In this document: piece after piece, positions 11,293-23,796 of the stretch | Layout of the letters: each line of letters begins with the position of its first letter | How positions within the stretch are numbered: position 1 is the stretch's first letter | From: Sipunculus nudus | Lineage: Eukaryota > Annelida > Sipuncula > Golfingiida > Sipunculidae | DNA length: 64,000 nucleotides | NCBI GenBank assembly: GCA_026874595.1 | Contig: CM049318.1 | Location: 13,125,241-13,189,240, forward strand | Direction of reading: 5' to 3' | Translations under genes and position numbers: made by a program | The notes under the pieces: generated by a model | What the model was told of the DNA's origin: nothing | The model's input: only the letters and a program-made list of their open reading frames with translations | The model's database searches: none

Positions 11293-12790
11293 GCTTCTGT
11301 CGTAAAACGCGTAACATCGCACTAAGGCACTGAACGTGGCTGTTGCACTCTCTACAATCGACCCATTCTGGAATAGCCGTGACGTCACATGATTGTATGT
11401 GCCTGTGGGTAATGAATCGACACTCGTACATGCCCATTGTAACCATATCGCCAGACAGGAAACTCCAGTGATCTAAAAATAACCACGTCACGAGCTGAAA
11501 CCTTGCCATCGGCTGCAGCCGCAGACGGGATGCGTGCAGACGCTGACCCAAATACTTGTTTAACATATAGTCCTCACAGTACGTCTCCACGCTCAAGGTC
11601 GGACTGACGCATTATTTTCACTATAAATTATCATTGTAAATAAAGGTGAATTGCATGCATACCTGACCACAAATTGACAGTTTTGGCACATAGGTTTGCC
11701 GATGACGAAAAAACTTGCATAACTGGGTAACCCGGTTAATACGGTCCAAATGGCCGAAACTGCAAGTATGTTACAATGGCTATGGGTCTCGAAACAGTGT
11801 CGTTCACAAGATCGAGTTCGGCTCTCGAATGGCATGGCTGGGTCTCCGCTGCTGGGATCGGTGGAGGGAATGAGGGTTGCTTCTGCCTTTGCGGCTGTGG
11901 GTGCTGTAGCTTTCCAAAAGTCACCGGCTCGGGATGTACGGTGACGGCTTCTCGCGGCTCTGCTTTGCTTGGTGTGGCATGGCGTCTGTTGGCTCATAGA
12001 ACGTGCTTAAGGAGAGCACAGGGCTGAGGTCTTGACCACAGCAACCTGTAGCTGCTCGACGAACGTAAACTTCTTCAGTCAGTCAGGCACATTGGTCTGA
12101 GAGACCAAACTGAACTCTGTTGACCAATGTGGAGAAAGTGGCGCCTCATGTGACTCGTTTGAGAACTATGAGCCTAGTTCTATCTCAGTCTGAAGATGGC
12201 AGCACCTCCTGGAGCAAACTGTGGGAAAGGCACACCTCTCACAGCATCTTTGTGTCAATTTTTTTTCTCTGCAGATAAAAAAATTATCTTTGCATGATTA
12301 AAAAGTTAAAATCCTATATTATCCAATGATCAAAGCCACATGTTAATGGCCCTTCTATTAGTTTGAGTGTCACACTCTTCAGCCCAGCCCTGTCATATCA
12401 CATTTAGTCCGGTGGACCTACACTAAATTGCCAAGTGCTCTAATTGTCGCTCACACCTACAATGAAACGTCACATGCCCCATGATGCAAAGGAAGCCGTG
12501 TAACTTATTTTATACGGACATTGAATTTGTAACTTTAAAACGTTTGCAGTGTCCTAGCATCTCTTATGGAAAACTAAACTGCGACATATTAGCCATATGA
12601 AGTGACTTATCACAATAGGTTTCGAATGTTTTGGTCGAAAGAGACACGGGCCCTACTGCATGCTCACAGCAGACATAAGCAGTATAATAAGGACCGTTAT
12701 ATAGGTACAAGTCTGTGTAGTATGATTGTTTCTGTAATCATCAAGGAGTGTAGACCTGTGAGCGTTTATGAAAATATTTGCTTAATAGCT
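11293..12790. other. no gene recognised
   Basis: ORFs of 115 and 134 codons on the minus strand (11249-11997) overlap the minisatellite or have unremarkable composition. No domain, splice context or homologue is recognised, so they are left unannotated. Confidence 0.45.
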
Positions 12791-14237
12791 TACCCTGACT
12801 GAATGAAATGAGATAACCGAGATTATTATATGGACTTTCTCCCTTTCACAATTACATATGCAGCTTTCAGGCTTATCCGTGTAAGTGTAATACAACTTAT
12901 TATTTATTAAGAATACTCTCAACCCACCTTTTTCGCAGGAAAACAACCATCATAATTTTTTAAAAACAAGCATGTCTTCGTTCAGAACACAACGTCATTT
13001 ATCTGCAAAACTTCCCAACATAACAGCCACAACAAAGAAAAGGATTCAAACGTGAACAGTTCAGCCTAGAAATCGTCTGTAACATGCACAGTGACACAGG
13101 AAAGCACACACACAACAACACACGTAAGAGCCACAATCAGCTGGCCCGCCAGTTATGCCTTTTAATGAAGCAACAAAATAATCCTTGGCCGCTACTGACT
13201 ACGTTAAATGAAAGGATTGTTTTAAATTAATTAATATAAAAAATGCATTTAATTTGAATTAGGCCTATTGAAATGTTAAGCGTTAATTCTATTAAATATG
13301 TAGTTTATGTATTTTGTGGATTCCAGAATTATTTAGGAAAGAGTAAATTATTTACATGGGGTAAAACAAATTATGAACATAATAACATTAATCTGTTGCA
13401 TACGGAGGCAAAAACTCAAATTGTATTTACCTTTTATATTATACCCTTTAAATCTGATCAGGTAACATGCACACCGAAAAGCAAACAGGACAACACAGTG
13501 CCGCAGTCAGATGACCCGCCAGTTAAAATTATGCCTTTTAGTTTAATGAAGCCACAAATAATCCTTGGACGATACTCCGTTATATCCCGAGGTAAAAATT
13601 ACATCCATCTATCACTCGAACAATTAAAAATACTCCATCTCTAGTTAATCCAATCAAAAAGTTCAGGCTGCTACTTTCCGGGTAGGCCTACTGTGTCCGC
13701 CATGTCCAGTCCGTCCGCCTCGTCCCGGCCGTGTAGTCCGTCCTCCCCGTCCGCCTCGTCCAGTCCGTCCTGGCCGTCCGCGGTGTCCCTGCCGTCCGCC
13801 TCGTCCCGGCCGTGTAGTCTGTCCTCCCCGTCCAGTCCGTCCGCCTTGTCCCGGCCGTCCGCGATGTCCTGTCCGTCCCGTGCGCTCTGGTGTCTGTGTG
13901 ACCAGATAATCAAATGATGTAACGGGCCGGGTGCATTCCGCCAGCTCCTCCGTTACTGTTCTCCGGAGTCCGTGTGCTCAGTGTACAGCCGCACAAGCGG
14001 AGCCAATCATGAAAACAAATGACACCGACTACAACCCAGCTCTACATGAGTACCGCTTTCAACGAGCGACTAATCTTAACTAATCAACACGCGGCGCTCC
14101 GATAGATCTGTCCTCCCCGCCAGCCAACCACACACTGTACGATGAGCCACTGTATACCCATTGCCGGCTCCACTGATCGCGTGATGTTATCTTGTTGCTG
14201 CAACTGGAGACAAATAAACATAGCGTCCCTAGTTGTA
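12791..14237 (+). repeat. tandem segmental duplication, unit 1
   Basis: Starts TACCCTGACTGAATGAAATG and ends with GCGTCCCTAGTTG. The same landmarks in the same order recur in 14238-15591. It contains two related internal blocks (13081-13205 and 13464-13580) that share a CACAGGAAAGCACAC-like block, CCGCCAGTT, ATGCCTTTTA, and ATAATCCTTGG. A GTCC-rich minisatellite lies at 13694-13893. A 123-codon ORF at 13273-13644 is disrupted in unit 2 and is not supported as a gene. Confidence 0.85.
13694..13893. repeat. GTCC-rich 9-bp minisatellite
   Basis: Built of variants of CCGTCCGCC and TCGTCCCGG. On the minus strand it is open and would encode an Asp/Gly-rich DGxDxAD repeat, but there is no start context and its partner in unit 2 is shorter, so coding is not supported. 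Confidence 0.8.
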
Positions 14238-15591
14238 TACCCTGTCTGAATGAAATGAGATACCCGAGATTATTATGAAGTTTCTCCCTTCCACAAATGC
14301 ATATGCAGCTTTTAGGCCAAATCCGTGTAAGTGTAATACATTTTATTATTTATTAAGAATACTCTCAACCCACCTTTTCGCAGGAAAAAAAAACGATCAT
14401 AATTGTTGTAAAAGAAGCATGTCTTCGTTCAGAACACAACGTCATAATTTGTCTGCAATAACCTCCCAAAAATTACAGCCACAACAAACGAAACGATTCA
14501 AACGTGAACAGTTCAGCCTAGAAATAGGCTGTAACATGCACAGTGGCACAGGAAAGCACACACACAACAACACACACGTGAAGGGCCACTAACAGCTGGC
14601 CCGCCAGTTATAAATACCTTAAATGAAGCCACAAAACATCCCTTCGCCGCTACTGACCACGTTAAATGAAGGGATTGTTTAATATTTTATATAAAAAATG
14701 CATTTAATTTGAATTATTGAAATGTTAAGCGTTAATTCTATAAAATATGTAGTTTATGTATTTTGTGGATTCCAGATTTTTTTTAATTAGGAAAGAGTAA
14801 ATTATTTACATGGGGTAACACCCATTATACCCTTTGAAATCTCATCAGGTAACATGCACACTGAAAAGCACACAGAACAACACAGTGCCGCAGTCAGCTG
14901 GCCCGCCAGTTTAAATTATGCCTTTTAGTTTAATGAAGCCACAAATAATCCTTGGACGATACTCGGTTATATATCGAGGAAATAGTCAACCCATCACTCG
15001 AACAATTAAAAATACTCCATCTTTAGTTAATCCAATCACAAAGTTCAGGCTGCTACTTTCCGGGTAGGCCTATACTGTGTCCGCCATGTCCCGGCAGTCC
15101 GCCTCATCCAGTCCGTCCGCGGTGTCCCTGCCGTCCAGTTCGTCCGCCTCGCCCCGGCCGTGTAGTCCGTCCTCCCCGTCCAGTCCGTCTGTCCCATCCC
15201 GTTAGCTTTGGGGTCTGTATGATCAGTACCAGGCCGGGTGCAGTGCCCGCTAGCTCCTCGGTAACTGGTCTCCGGAGTCCGTGTGCTCGGTATAGCCTAT
15301 GTGTTCGGGGATAATGTGTATTCACGGCCAACCGCACAAGCGGGACCAATCATGATAACAAGTGACCGGTGACAGCGACCACAATCTAGCACAACATGAG
15401 TACCGCTCTCAACGAGCGACTAATCTAAACTGATCGACAAGAGCACTCCGTTGGTTCCGTCCTCCCCGCCAGCCTAACACACACTGAACAACGGGCCACT
15501 GCATACCCGCTGCCGGCTCCACTTGTCACGTGATGTGATCCTGTTGCTGCAAACGGAGACAAATATACATACATAGCGTCCCTGGTTGAAG
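14238..15591 (+). repeat. tandem segmental duplication, unit 2
   Basis: Second copy of 12791-14237, slightly shorter. A segment of about 65 bp present after 13375 in unit 1 is missing near 14820, and the GTCC-rich array (15078-15200) is shorter. Visible divergence is a few percent with several small indels. Confidence 0.85.
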
Positions 15592-16107
15592 CCTTCCCGT
15601 CCGTCCCGTCGGTCCTCTGAAACGGAGACCTCCCCGTCTGTTCATCTCAACGGGACCGGAGTACTCATGCAGTACCCTCTGAAATGGAGGACACAAGAAC
15701 ATTATAAATAGACCTCCGTTTCCTTCAGGCAGACCATGCGTTGGTGAGCAGTTGGCCTGAGCGGACGTCCACGTGAAGCGGACAGTGTGATTGGTTCGAG
15801 CACCTGCCAATCATCCAGCACGGGACTTGGGACCAATGATCTGGCGGTGAAACGGGTACATTTGGTGACACTGTAGGCGTAGCTTCATGCTGTCATTACA
15901 AATTTGTAGGTATGTATTTGTAAACTGTAGGGCTTTTCTGTATATACTTAATACCTGAATGTCACATCCGAAATATGTTGTGTGTATGCAGGATATATAA
16001 AACACAAACAGCATCCACGTGCATGACGTAAATTGTTGAATCATCGATGTCGGGGGACTGCCTATAAAATGGTCTCAATAACTTGTTTATCTCAATATAT
16101 TTCTCTT
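15592..16107 (+). promoter_or_regulatory. TATA-containing segment, promoter-like
   Basis: TATAAATAG lies at 15703-15711, followed by ACC, a short C/T-rich stretch and TTGGTGAGCAG, a donor-like site near 15740. It sits downstream of GC-rich tandem repeats, like the candidate promoter at 56012. No ORF follows that I can support. Confidence 0.3.
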
Positions 16108-16145
16108 TTGCCATTTTTGTTTGTTTATTATAACAAAAATGGCAA
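16108..16145. repeat. perfect 14-bp inverted repeat
   Basis: TTGCCATTTTTGTT at 16108-16121 is exactly complementary to AACAAAAATGGCAA at 16132-16145, with a 10-base AT-rich loop. It could be a foldback remnant. Confidence 0.85.
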
Positions 16146-17174
16146 TCTGTATATATATTGCGCTACAGAGCAGTATACATATTTTTTTATATTAATAAAT
16201 TAGTTGCAACTAATGTGTGCCTTAAGTTCGCTTCCTCTGAATAAAACCCCCAAGTAATATTACTAATGATAAATTATATATTAATATAAATTTAAAAATC
16301 GGGCCAGCTTGTAAAATGATTTAAATTAAATGGTTGATAATTTCCTTTCTTCACCTGCAGTGCCTTCTGTTTCGTTTATTAGAAATTACTACTGGGATTG
16401 GAGCTACGTTCATTTATTATGCTCTTTTTTAATACACTGAATAGCTAGGTGACCTAGCATATTTTGAGTAACCCAAATTACAATCTGGAAGTACAATCCG
16501 CACGACAGCCTCTCATATTATAATATAAAACCTAACCACTGCTAGTAATATGGCTGGTAACAGACACATCAGCACAACAGATCTATTTAAAAGTTGTAGA
16601 TGCTGGGTTATTTACGTAAACTTAATACTTACATAAAGTTACAAGTTAGACACAATCAGTGCACTGGAAAAGCTTGAGCCGGGCCTATTACTACGCTCCC
16701 AAGGCAGCGGAAGTCTTACGCTTCTAAAGAAGCAACTGATTTTCCATATAGTCAGTTGGCCTATAGTTAAAGCGCTGTGTAAAGAGCGTAATGAATACTT
16801 TAAAAAAAGCATTTGCATTGCATTTAAATGTATTCATATTCAGTAAAACATATTGAATACACTCTTATTTTACAAATTTCTTTCTTGAATTTTCATTTGA
16901 TTTGATACTGTAATAAACCTCTCACACTGTGCATGTTAAACCCCTTTACCTAACTGAGAAATATTTAAAGATTCATTATTATGTATTTATGTAATCATGA
17001 GGTCTGTGGTATGAGATAATTTCTTGGAAACTCTTTAAGTGACTTGCTATCATGTAGAAACCTCAACATTTAAAAGCTGTTGTTTGTTGCTATGAATATC
17101 CTAAAAATTGGTGTTGGGAGTCACTTGAAGGTAATTGATCATTAACTCATATTAGCAATTGATGATCGGCTGTA
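16146..17174. other. no gene recognised
   Basis: AT-rich DNA without supported features. Confidence 0.5.
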
Positions 17175-17316
17175 AGTCACTGTTATGGGTGATACATAAT
17201 TGTAATGATAATTAATGGGGTGGTGTATCAAACATTTGGTACCACCAGATGTTTGACACATCGCCCAATTAATTTTTCATAACAGTTACTTATCACCCAT
17301 AATACTAGTAGTCACT
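17175..17316. mobile_element. foldback (MITE-like) palindrome
   Basis: The left arm from 17175 (AGTCACTGTTATGGGTGATA) matches the reverse complement of the right arm ending at 17316, with small gaps. The centre is around TTGGTACCACCA. Nearly the whole 142 bp can fold into one imperfect hairpin. It carries no gene. Confidence 0.7.
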
Positions 17317-18249
17317 TTTGAAAAGTGTTGGAATCACTTGTAATTTTATGAACAGTCATAAATAAAAATTGGTTGACCTCAAGTAGTATGAAACTTCTGA
17401 TCAAATACAGACCTGTACATCCTCATTTAATTGATATATAGGCCTAATATTTCTAGCAACTCTATAGCCTACATGTGTATATAGTAAACCTTAGTGTGAA
17501 TCTGACAATAAACCCATTACTCTAAATTTTTTTCACATAAATTTTAAGACTGCATGCTACCAGTATGCCTCATTATAAAGCCTAACCTTTGTGAAAAACT
17601 CCGCACTTGATTATGGATATGCAAGGTGGATCATTGGATTACATCAGCTGACTGATCATCTATTATAATTGATCAATGGTCCCAATAGTTCTAAATTGGT
17701 AAATATAAAGGTAGATGGCTGATGGCTTAGGGTGAAAATCGCTCATATCTTAGGGATGGTTAAGTACATTGGCCTGAAATTATGCATGCTGATTGTCAAT
17801 GTAAAATCTGCTAAATTCTAGGATTATTGTGACCTCATAACTTTAGAAGTACTGAAGATTTTTTTTTTATTCAAATTTGAAACACCAGCTCTTTCTGCCA
17901 AAATATCAAGAGTTTTAAAACCAGTGACCCTGACCTTGATCCTCAAGGTTAAATCTGCTAAAATCTTGAATCATTGTTTTAAGGTAGTGCATATTTTTAG
18001 ATTACTCCATATGTTTTGGAATGGCCCATGGGGACAGACAAAAACAAAGCCATTCAAGTTTAACTGGTTACAAAACTTGTAGCACCACTTACAATAAATT
18101 TCATGTGGTATTTATCTGTAGATATTATTTTATGGTAAAAATTGCTCAGTTAATTATGGAAATTTATGAGTTTCTCCAAGGTTTTAAAAAACTCTTCTCT
18201 ATTTCTTAACCAATTTTATTTTGTTTAATTTGATAAGTCCTGGTTTTTT
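17317..18249. other. no gene recognised
   Basis: AT-rich. Some phrases (AAATCTGCTAAATTCT, repeated with variation near 17805 and 17953) suggest old internal repeats of the neighbouring element families. Confidence 0.45.
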
Positions 18250-18598
18250 AGCTCAGCCAACTATTAGTCATTTGAGCTATAGTCATGCTCCATTGTCCGT
18301 CGTCCGTCTGTCCATCTGTTAGACTGGCACGTTCTGAAACCCTTAGACCTACGAATCCACAATTCGACATACAGTTAGATGTCCCCAAAATCTCCTACCA
18401 TACCCAAAACTGGGTCAATATGACTTAATTCCTTAGAGATATTAAGGAAAAACCTCAAATTTCCATTAAAAATCTATTATCACACTTCAGGACTGCCTAA
18501 TATCAAAACCACCTATCTGTTTTCTTAAAATTTACCAGAAGTAGTCTCCTATATATTTCCTAAATACATGCCAGAAATTAAGTCCTCTAAGTGTAAAT
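18250..18598 (+). mobile_element. hairpin-ended element, type 2, copy 1, 5' part
   Basis: Starts AGCTCAGCCAACTATTAGTC after a T-run, then GTCCGTCGTCCGTCTG, TGGCACGTT, and a conserved block ending ATGCCAGAAATTAAGTC. At 18599 it is interrupted by a type 3 element; the continuation of type 2 resumes at about 20237. Confidence 0.7.
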
Positions 18599-20236
18599 AG
18601 GGCCCCGCTTGAAAAGCGGGTGCCCTATAGTTATCGACCTGTCCGTCTGTCTGTCTGTCTGTCCGTCCGTCCGTCTGTCCGTCTGTCCTTCCGTCCGTCC
18701 AGAAATTCTTTTCCGGATGATAACTCCAGTTAGGATTGACGGATTGAGTTCAAACCTGAAGTATGTATTAACCATCAATTATGGAAGATCCCTATCGATT
18801 TTGGGGTCCGGAGGTCGAAGGTCAAAAAAGTTATTCACAGTCAGATGTTAAATTTTAGGTCCCTCTTTCAGCAGGGCAGAAATCATAATTGTGACCATAA
18901 TTGTTTGTTCCACCTTAATAGTAGGACAGGTCCTCATGTCAACAGCAACGAGGCATGATATATGGTTATAGTCAGCCAATTTTCTGTAAGTTATGTGGTA
19001 AAAACCATTACTGAACACCTAGTAAGGTTGCACTCTCTTAGCAAATATGAATGTAAAAGGACACACATTGTTAACACGAAAACTCGTAACAAGTAATACA
19101 TATAAGGTCCACAGACTCACAGCAGTGATGAACCTTTTGATGAACTACATCATGTTTGAAGATGGGTGACCTTGATGGATTTTCATGGTCACAGAGGTGA
19201 TAATGCTAAAATGATGTTAACCAAATTGCTCGCAAACAATTTGATTAACACTCACTGAACTTGCACCAGTAATGTTTGTTATGAAGGGCTAGGTCAAGTT
19301 TGAAGATGGATGACCTTGACAAAGGCGATAATTCTCAAATGATGTTAATTCAATAACCTGCAAAGAATTTGATGAACAATCCAATTTCTTTTCTGCATAA
19401 TAACTCCCCTAACATATGATGGATAGGATTCAAACATAAGATGTATCACCCATGGCTTAAGGGAGAGGCTTATTGATATTTGGGTCCGAAGGAAAAATAA
19501 AGTAATACCCAGTTGGTGACAGTTGCTGGTGTCTCCCTCACTAGGCCAGAAATGGATGAATCTTTTTCGAGTCACTCGTGTACAGCGGCATTACATTTTC
19601 ACAGCATATTTTGTACAGACAATTTGAAGATTCCCCAGAAAAGGATACACTGGCCCAACGCACCACAGTGGCTCTCATTTAGACCATGTTTGGACAAATC
19701 TATCTCCACTTCCAACATCTCAAGGAATTTGGACCTATCATAGTGACCATCAACAAATTTACATTGATATTCATATGTAGCCATTCTACACATCACGGCG
19801 CATCTGTAGACCCAAGCTCAGGAACAGCTGAATCTCAGTTCAAGAGAATGACCATTTTATCACTACTAACCAACAGCTGACTCTCTCTAATACTACAAGC
19901 CTCACATATAATAAGGCCAATTCAACATACAAATACTGGAAAAATATTTGACACAGTCCAGCCAAGACTTCAACCAAGAATAATTGGCACAGGTAATACA
20001 GAAATACAGAAACTAAAAATGCATGCAGTTCTTTTATATCATTATTTTGATAGCTTTGAACATTTTCACTTTACCATATCTTTTCTTCCAGTTTATACAT
20101 GTCAGCTGTTCTTTACAGGTTCTTTAATTTTCAAATATCACTCTTTCAGCCCATGCTACCAAAGAACACCAAATTCACAGTACTTCAATTTATAATGACT
20201 TCATCTTTAGCAGGGCCCTTACTGACCTGACAGTTT
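18599..20236 (+). mobile_element. hairpin-ended element, type 3, nested in type 2
   Basis: Starts GGGCCCCGCTTGAAAAGCGG-like sequence; CCCGCTT and AAGCGGG form a perfect 7-bp stem. GTCTGTCCGTCC repeats follow, then blocks with GGTCAAAGG-like and GTGACCTTGATGGA motifs, the latter repeated near 19168 and 19309. The 3' boundary is inferred from where type 2 sequence resumes, not from a visible terminus. A 65-codon minus-strand ORF at 19599-19796 is unidentified. Confidence 0.55.
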
Positions 20237-20545
20237 TCTAGTTTCTTTAAGTTATTGGCCCAAACATAATGGACTTTGTAAAAAATCAGGAAAAATATTT
20301 ACTCGCTTAACATGAAAAATATTGAAACTAGAGACTTTATTCCAAAGTATATTTTGTTGTTTAATTAAGATTCAATTGTATACCCAAAATTAGATCTGAA
20401 TTTTGTAAATTTTTTAAGTTATTAGCATAAAAATAAAATCAGTACCTTAAATTTTGCCCAACTTTGACCATTGCACGTTTTTTTCCTGTGAGTACTATTG
20501 ATTTAATTTTCACAGCATGTACACGTAAGTATATAATTTGTTTAA
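20237..20545 (+). mobile_element. type 2 element, copy 1, continuation
   Basis: Carries the module beginning TTAAGTTATTGGCCCAAAC and ending near TTTTCACAGCATGTACAC, which directly follows the CCAGAAATTAAGTC module in the intact type 2 copies at 23797 and 51695. Confidence 0.7.
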
Positions 20546-22654
20546 ATCTGAAATTTGAAAATAAAAGCTTGAAAATTAGGCTAGTTGTTGATTTTTTTCT
20601 TGAGGCTCTATCGTAGTCATTTGCTTTGTCCAGATGCAGGGTCCCCCTCCAGGTCACTAGAAGTCAGCTATGCCAGGGTTTCTGATTTGTTAGTCACTGA
20701 GGGAGAACCCCTGTTATTCTCATATCACCACCCCAATCCACCCCCCCCTCCATCCCACCCCCCAACCCCCATCCCCGGCAAACCCAACATACCAAGTGTT
20801 ATGCAGCAACTGTTATTGTTTTCACTGTGTCTCCTTATTTGTAATGCTGTTTTAACTCCAATAAAAAAAAGTTTCCTTGAAAAAGTATTCAAGGTGTAAT
20901 CCAGAAGATGCCATGTTGTGTTAATGTTGCATTTTTAAAGAAATCAGTTTTCCTTTAAATGATTGTAACATATATAATTAAACCCATATGCATAAATTTG
21001 TAAAATATGAAGCAAATTATAGATAAATAAAGGCACAATTTAAAATTGTGAAATCTGAATCAAGTATTATTTTTAGATATTAATTGTTTTGAAAATTTAA
21101 AAGATACCTTTTTTGGATGTGGGGTTATCTGACAAGATTTAGATGTATAATGATGCAGTATAGAATTATGAATCAACTTTCATATTCAGATATATATGTT
21201 ATATTGGAAATGTATAGAAAAATAATCATATAATAAAAAAAATTGATGTGATAAAAAACTGAGGATCTAATACAAACATTTGTTCATTATTTCCCTACTT
21301 CAGCAGAACTGGACATCAGGCTTTGCCCAAAAGTGTTTTTACGCCCTCCAATCTCCACCCCCCCCCCCCCCCCCCCCCGTCTCTGCCGCTATTGGTTCCT
21401 GCACACTGGGACATTACTTTTTATTGCAAATGTGTAAAATTTATTCAATTCAAAAAAATAATTGGATTAGAAAAAATTAAGATCTTATTGAAACATATTC
21501 TTGCCTCAGGAGATGGAACATTAAGTGATCAGCTCTGTCTGTCCATCATCTCTCTGTTATCAATAAATTATGAAATTTTTCCTATAAGCACTGTTGAAAT
21601 AACTTTCAGATGCTGTAGTGTATGGAATTCAGCTATTTCAGTCTAAAATTTGAAAGCAACTTATATAATCATTTGTGTATTATTGCAGAAGTTAAACTTT
21701 AAAAAAAAATGATATAATAAATAAGAAATCTTTGAAACTTCATATTTTATCAGCTTTGTTTGTCTACCAGTCTATCGTTTTTTTTAAATATTAAGTAATT
21801 ATGAATATACATTTTTATCCAGTAAGCATTGTTGAATTAAGTTAAAATCCTATGTATATACACTCAAATAATACAGATATGTTGTAGCTCCCATCATTAC
21901 ATCCCCCCCCCCCCCACCACCACCACCACCACCAAGTCCTTTCATCTGTGGACTGGGGACATTAGTTATATTTCAACTGTATACATTTCATAAAATAAAA
22001 AGAATACATACATTTAATAATATATATTTAAAAAAATAGATTCAATTGAACAAATGTGTAAACTACTGAAATTTTAAAAATATATTTGCCAGATAAATAA
22101 ACTACTAGACAGAGTAATCTTATCTGTTAAACTTATCATTTCTTTTTATTTTCCAGACTGTAGAGAGTGATGAAATTGCAAGAAAAGTTTGAGGCCAGAG
22201 TGGTTTGAAATCAAAACAGTACCAGCGAACAACCTCAGGTAATACCTACAGATACAGCATCTTAGTGTGTACCTGTCACTTAATTGTATAAAAATAGACA
22301 TGGTATTTTTGACTGTTTTCACTGCCTTTAGCTGAGTTCACTTAGCTGAATCGATGACCTGAATTCTGTTGGGTTGTTCTTCTGTATGAAAGGCATGTTT
22401 GAATATTGTTTGACTGTATGTTTCTTTTTTAAACCAACTGAGACACCATCACTTATCGCATTGGGTTTACTGCATCCGTTTATAGTGTTTATGATATGCA
22501 ATGAACAGATGGTAACTGTGCGGCAACATATGACACATACAAGCTCAATCAGCTGACGATAAATCTTTTTGTCCTTTTAGATAAAATTTATGCCTTCAAA
22601 TCTGAGTTATATTTAAGCCAAATATAAAAATTATCAAATCATAATGTTTTTAAT
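20546..22654. other. AT-rich, homopolymers, one weak exon-like block
   Basis: Poly-C at about 21358-21378 and a C13 run plus (CAC)n at 21903-21934. At 22157-22238 a block between tattttccag and CTCAG/gtaata looks like an internal exon, but it holds an in-frame stop in the likeliest frame and I cannot identify it. Confidence 0.45.
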
Positions 22655-23045
22655 TAGGACTCCACTTGAATAAGTGGGTGCCCTATAGTTATCATCCTGC
22701 CTCTCAGTCTGTATGTCCATCTGTCCGTCCTTCCACAAATTTGTTTCCGGGTGATAACTCCAGTTTGAATGGACATATTGATTTCAATCTTGACTTATAT
22801 ATGGGGCCATCGCTAAAGCAGGAACCCTGTGGATTTTAAGGTCATGTGGTCAAGGTCACAGGACCCATATCTTTAAATAGTTAGGAATGCATTTTACGTC
22901 AAACTTTTGATCCCAGATTTGCGATCTTGTACATATAGTTCACCTGCCAATAGTGAGGATCCCTATCAAATTTTGCATCACAAGGTCAAACTTGGCCTCC
23001 CAGACCTTCCATCTTGTATCACTTAGCCCACTCTGGAAGTGTATT
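22655..23045 (+). mobile_element. hairpin-ended element, type 3, copy 2, truncated
   Basis: Begins TAGGACTCCACTTGAATAAG then TGGGTGCCCTATAGTTATC, matching 18599 and 30751. CACTT/AAGTG forms the start hairpin. AGGTCA-type motifs follow. It appears cut off near 23045 before any CTTG terminus. Confidence 0.65.
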
Positions 23046-23069
23046 GGCCTGTCTGTATTCTAGTTGATT

Positions 23070-23457
23070 TTGGACTCTCACACACCATTTTCCAGCCACC
23101 TATCATGGTTGCCACTCATTTCAAATATTTATTGCATCTAAGAGGCGCCGACTTTTCCACCATGTCAATTATCTGATCTAGGTCTGGTCCAGTCATGTTA
23201 CATCCATGATCTATAAACATATTATCCATGATCCACGCACCCATCCTGATTTTACCAAACTAACCCATCACATCTGATTTTCTGCATTTTAATTCATTAA
23301 ATGAGGACATAGGAAATTCACGGTCCTTCCACTTTTGTTTAAATAAAACCATTCTGTAATTAATAAAAAGTCTTCTGTCTTTTCGAGCACCTAACTGGAA
23401 TCTAGGAAGCTCTATGACTGCCCGGGGCAGGGCTATGCTGAGCTCTCTGGATATCAC
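23070..23457 (-). pseudogene. decayed coding sequence, unidentified
   Basis: Read on the minus strand, one frame runs about 130 codons with only two stops (after KSDVMG and after CNKYLK). Its composition is protein-like: RKDRRLFINYRMVLFKQKW, then KDREFPMSSFNELKC, then a G..RMGAWIMDNMFIDHGC segment and DLDQIIDMVEKSAP. I do not recognise the family. It lies between two transposable-element remnants, so an element-derived protein is likely, but a host pseudogene cannot be excluded. Confidence 0.5.
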
Positions 23458-23661
23458 AGCTATATAAAAGATGAAAAACGTCTAAAAAAACGAACAAGTT
23501 TTGCAAATATAAACTTCTGGCAGGTGTAGACTGTAATTCTCATGCCATCAGGGACACTCGGCATTAAAAACTACACAAGCTTTCATTCACTTTCCTGGAC
23601 TTTAAGAAACTCAGGGCTGCCCCTTTAGCTCCAAGGTCCCTTTTTACAAAAGAGGATCTGC

Positions 23662-23689
23662 GGGGGGGGGGGGGGGGGGGGGGGGGGGG
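23662..23689 (+). repeat. poly-G run of 28
   Basis: An uninterrupted G28 tract, followed at about 23754 by a poly-C/poly-T stretch. It may be G-quadruplex-forming; its length is also prone to assembly error. Confidence 0.9.
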
Positions 23690-23796
23690 TCCAGACCCCT
23701 CTTTTTCTATTGCCATTTTTAGGGTTTCAGTCCAAATTTTACGGCCTGGAACTCCCCCCCCCCCCTTTTTTTTTTACAGAACTGGGGACCTTTTTA

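Noticed and set aside
11249-11997. 115- and 134-codon minus ORFs as exons
   Set aside because: One begins in the 53-bp minisatellite; neither has domains or plausible splice sites.
13273-13644. 123-codon ORF in tandem unit 1
   Set aside because: The second unit has a deletion and stops in the same region, so it is not conserved.
13671-13913. Asp/Gly-rich repeat protein on the minus strand
   Set aside because: Caused by the GTCC minisatellite; the duplicate unit has a shorter, different array.
19560-19880. Exon of a conserved gene (either strand)
   Set aside because: Both strands give plausible short peptides, but there is no domain and it is inside a probable type 3 element.
22157-22238. 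Internal exon between tattttccag and gtaata
   Set aside because: Splice-like borders but an in-frame stop and no recognisable protein or neighbouring exon.
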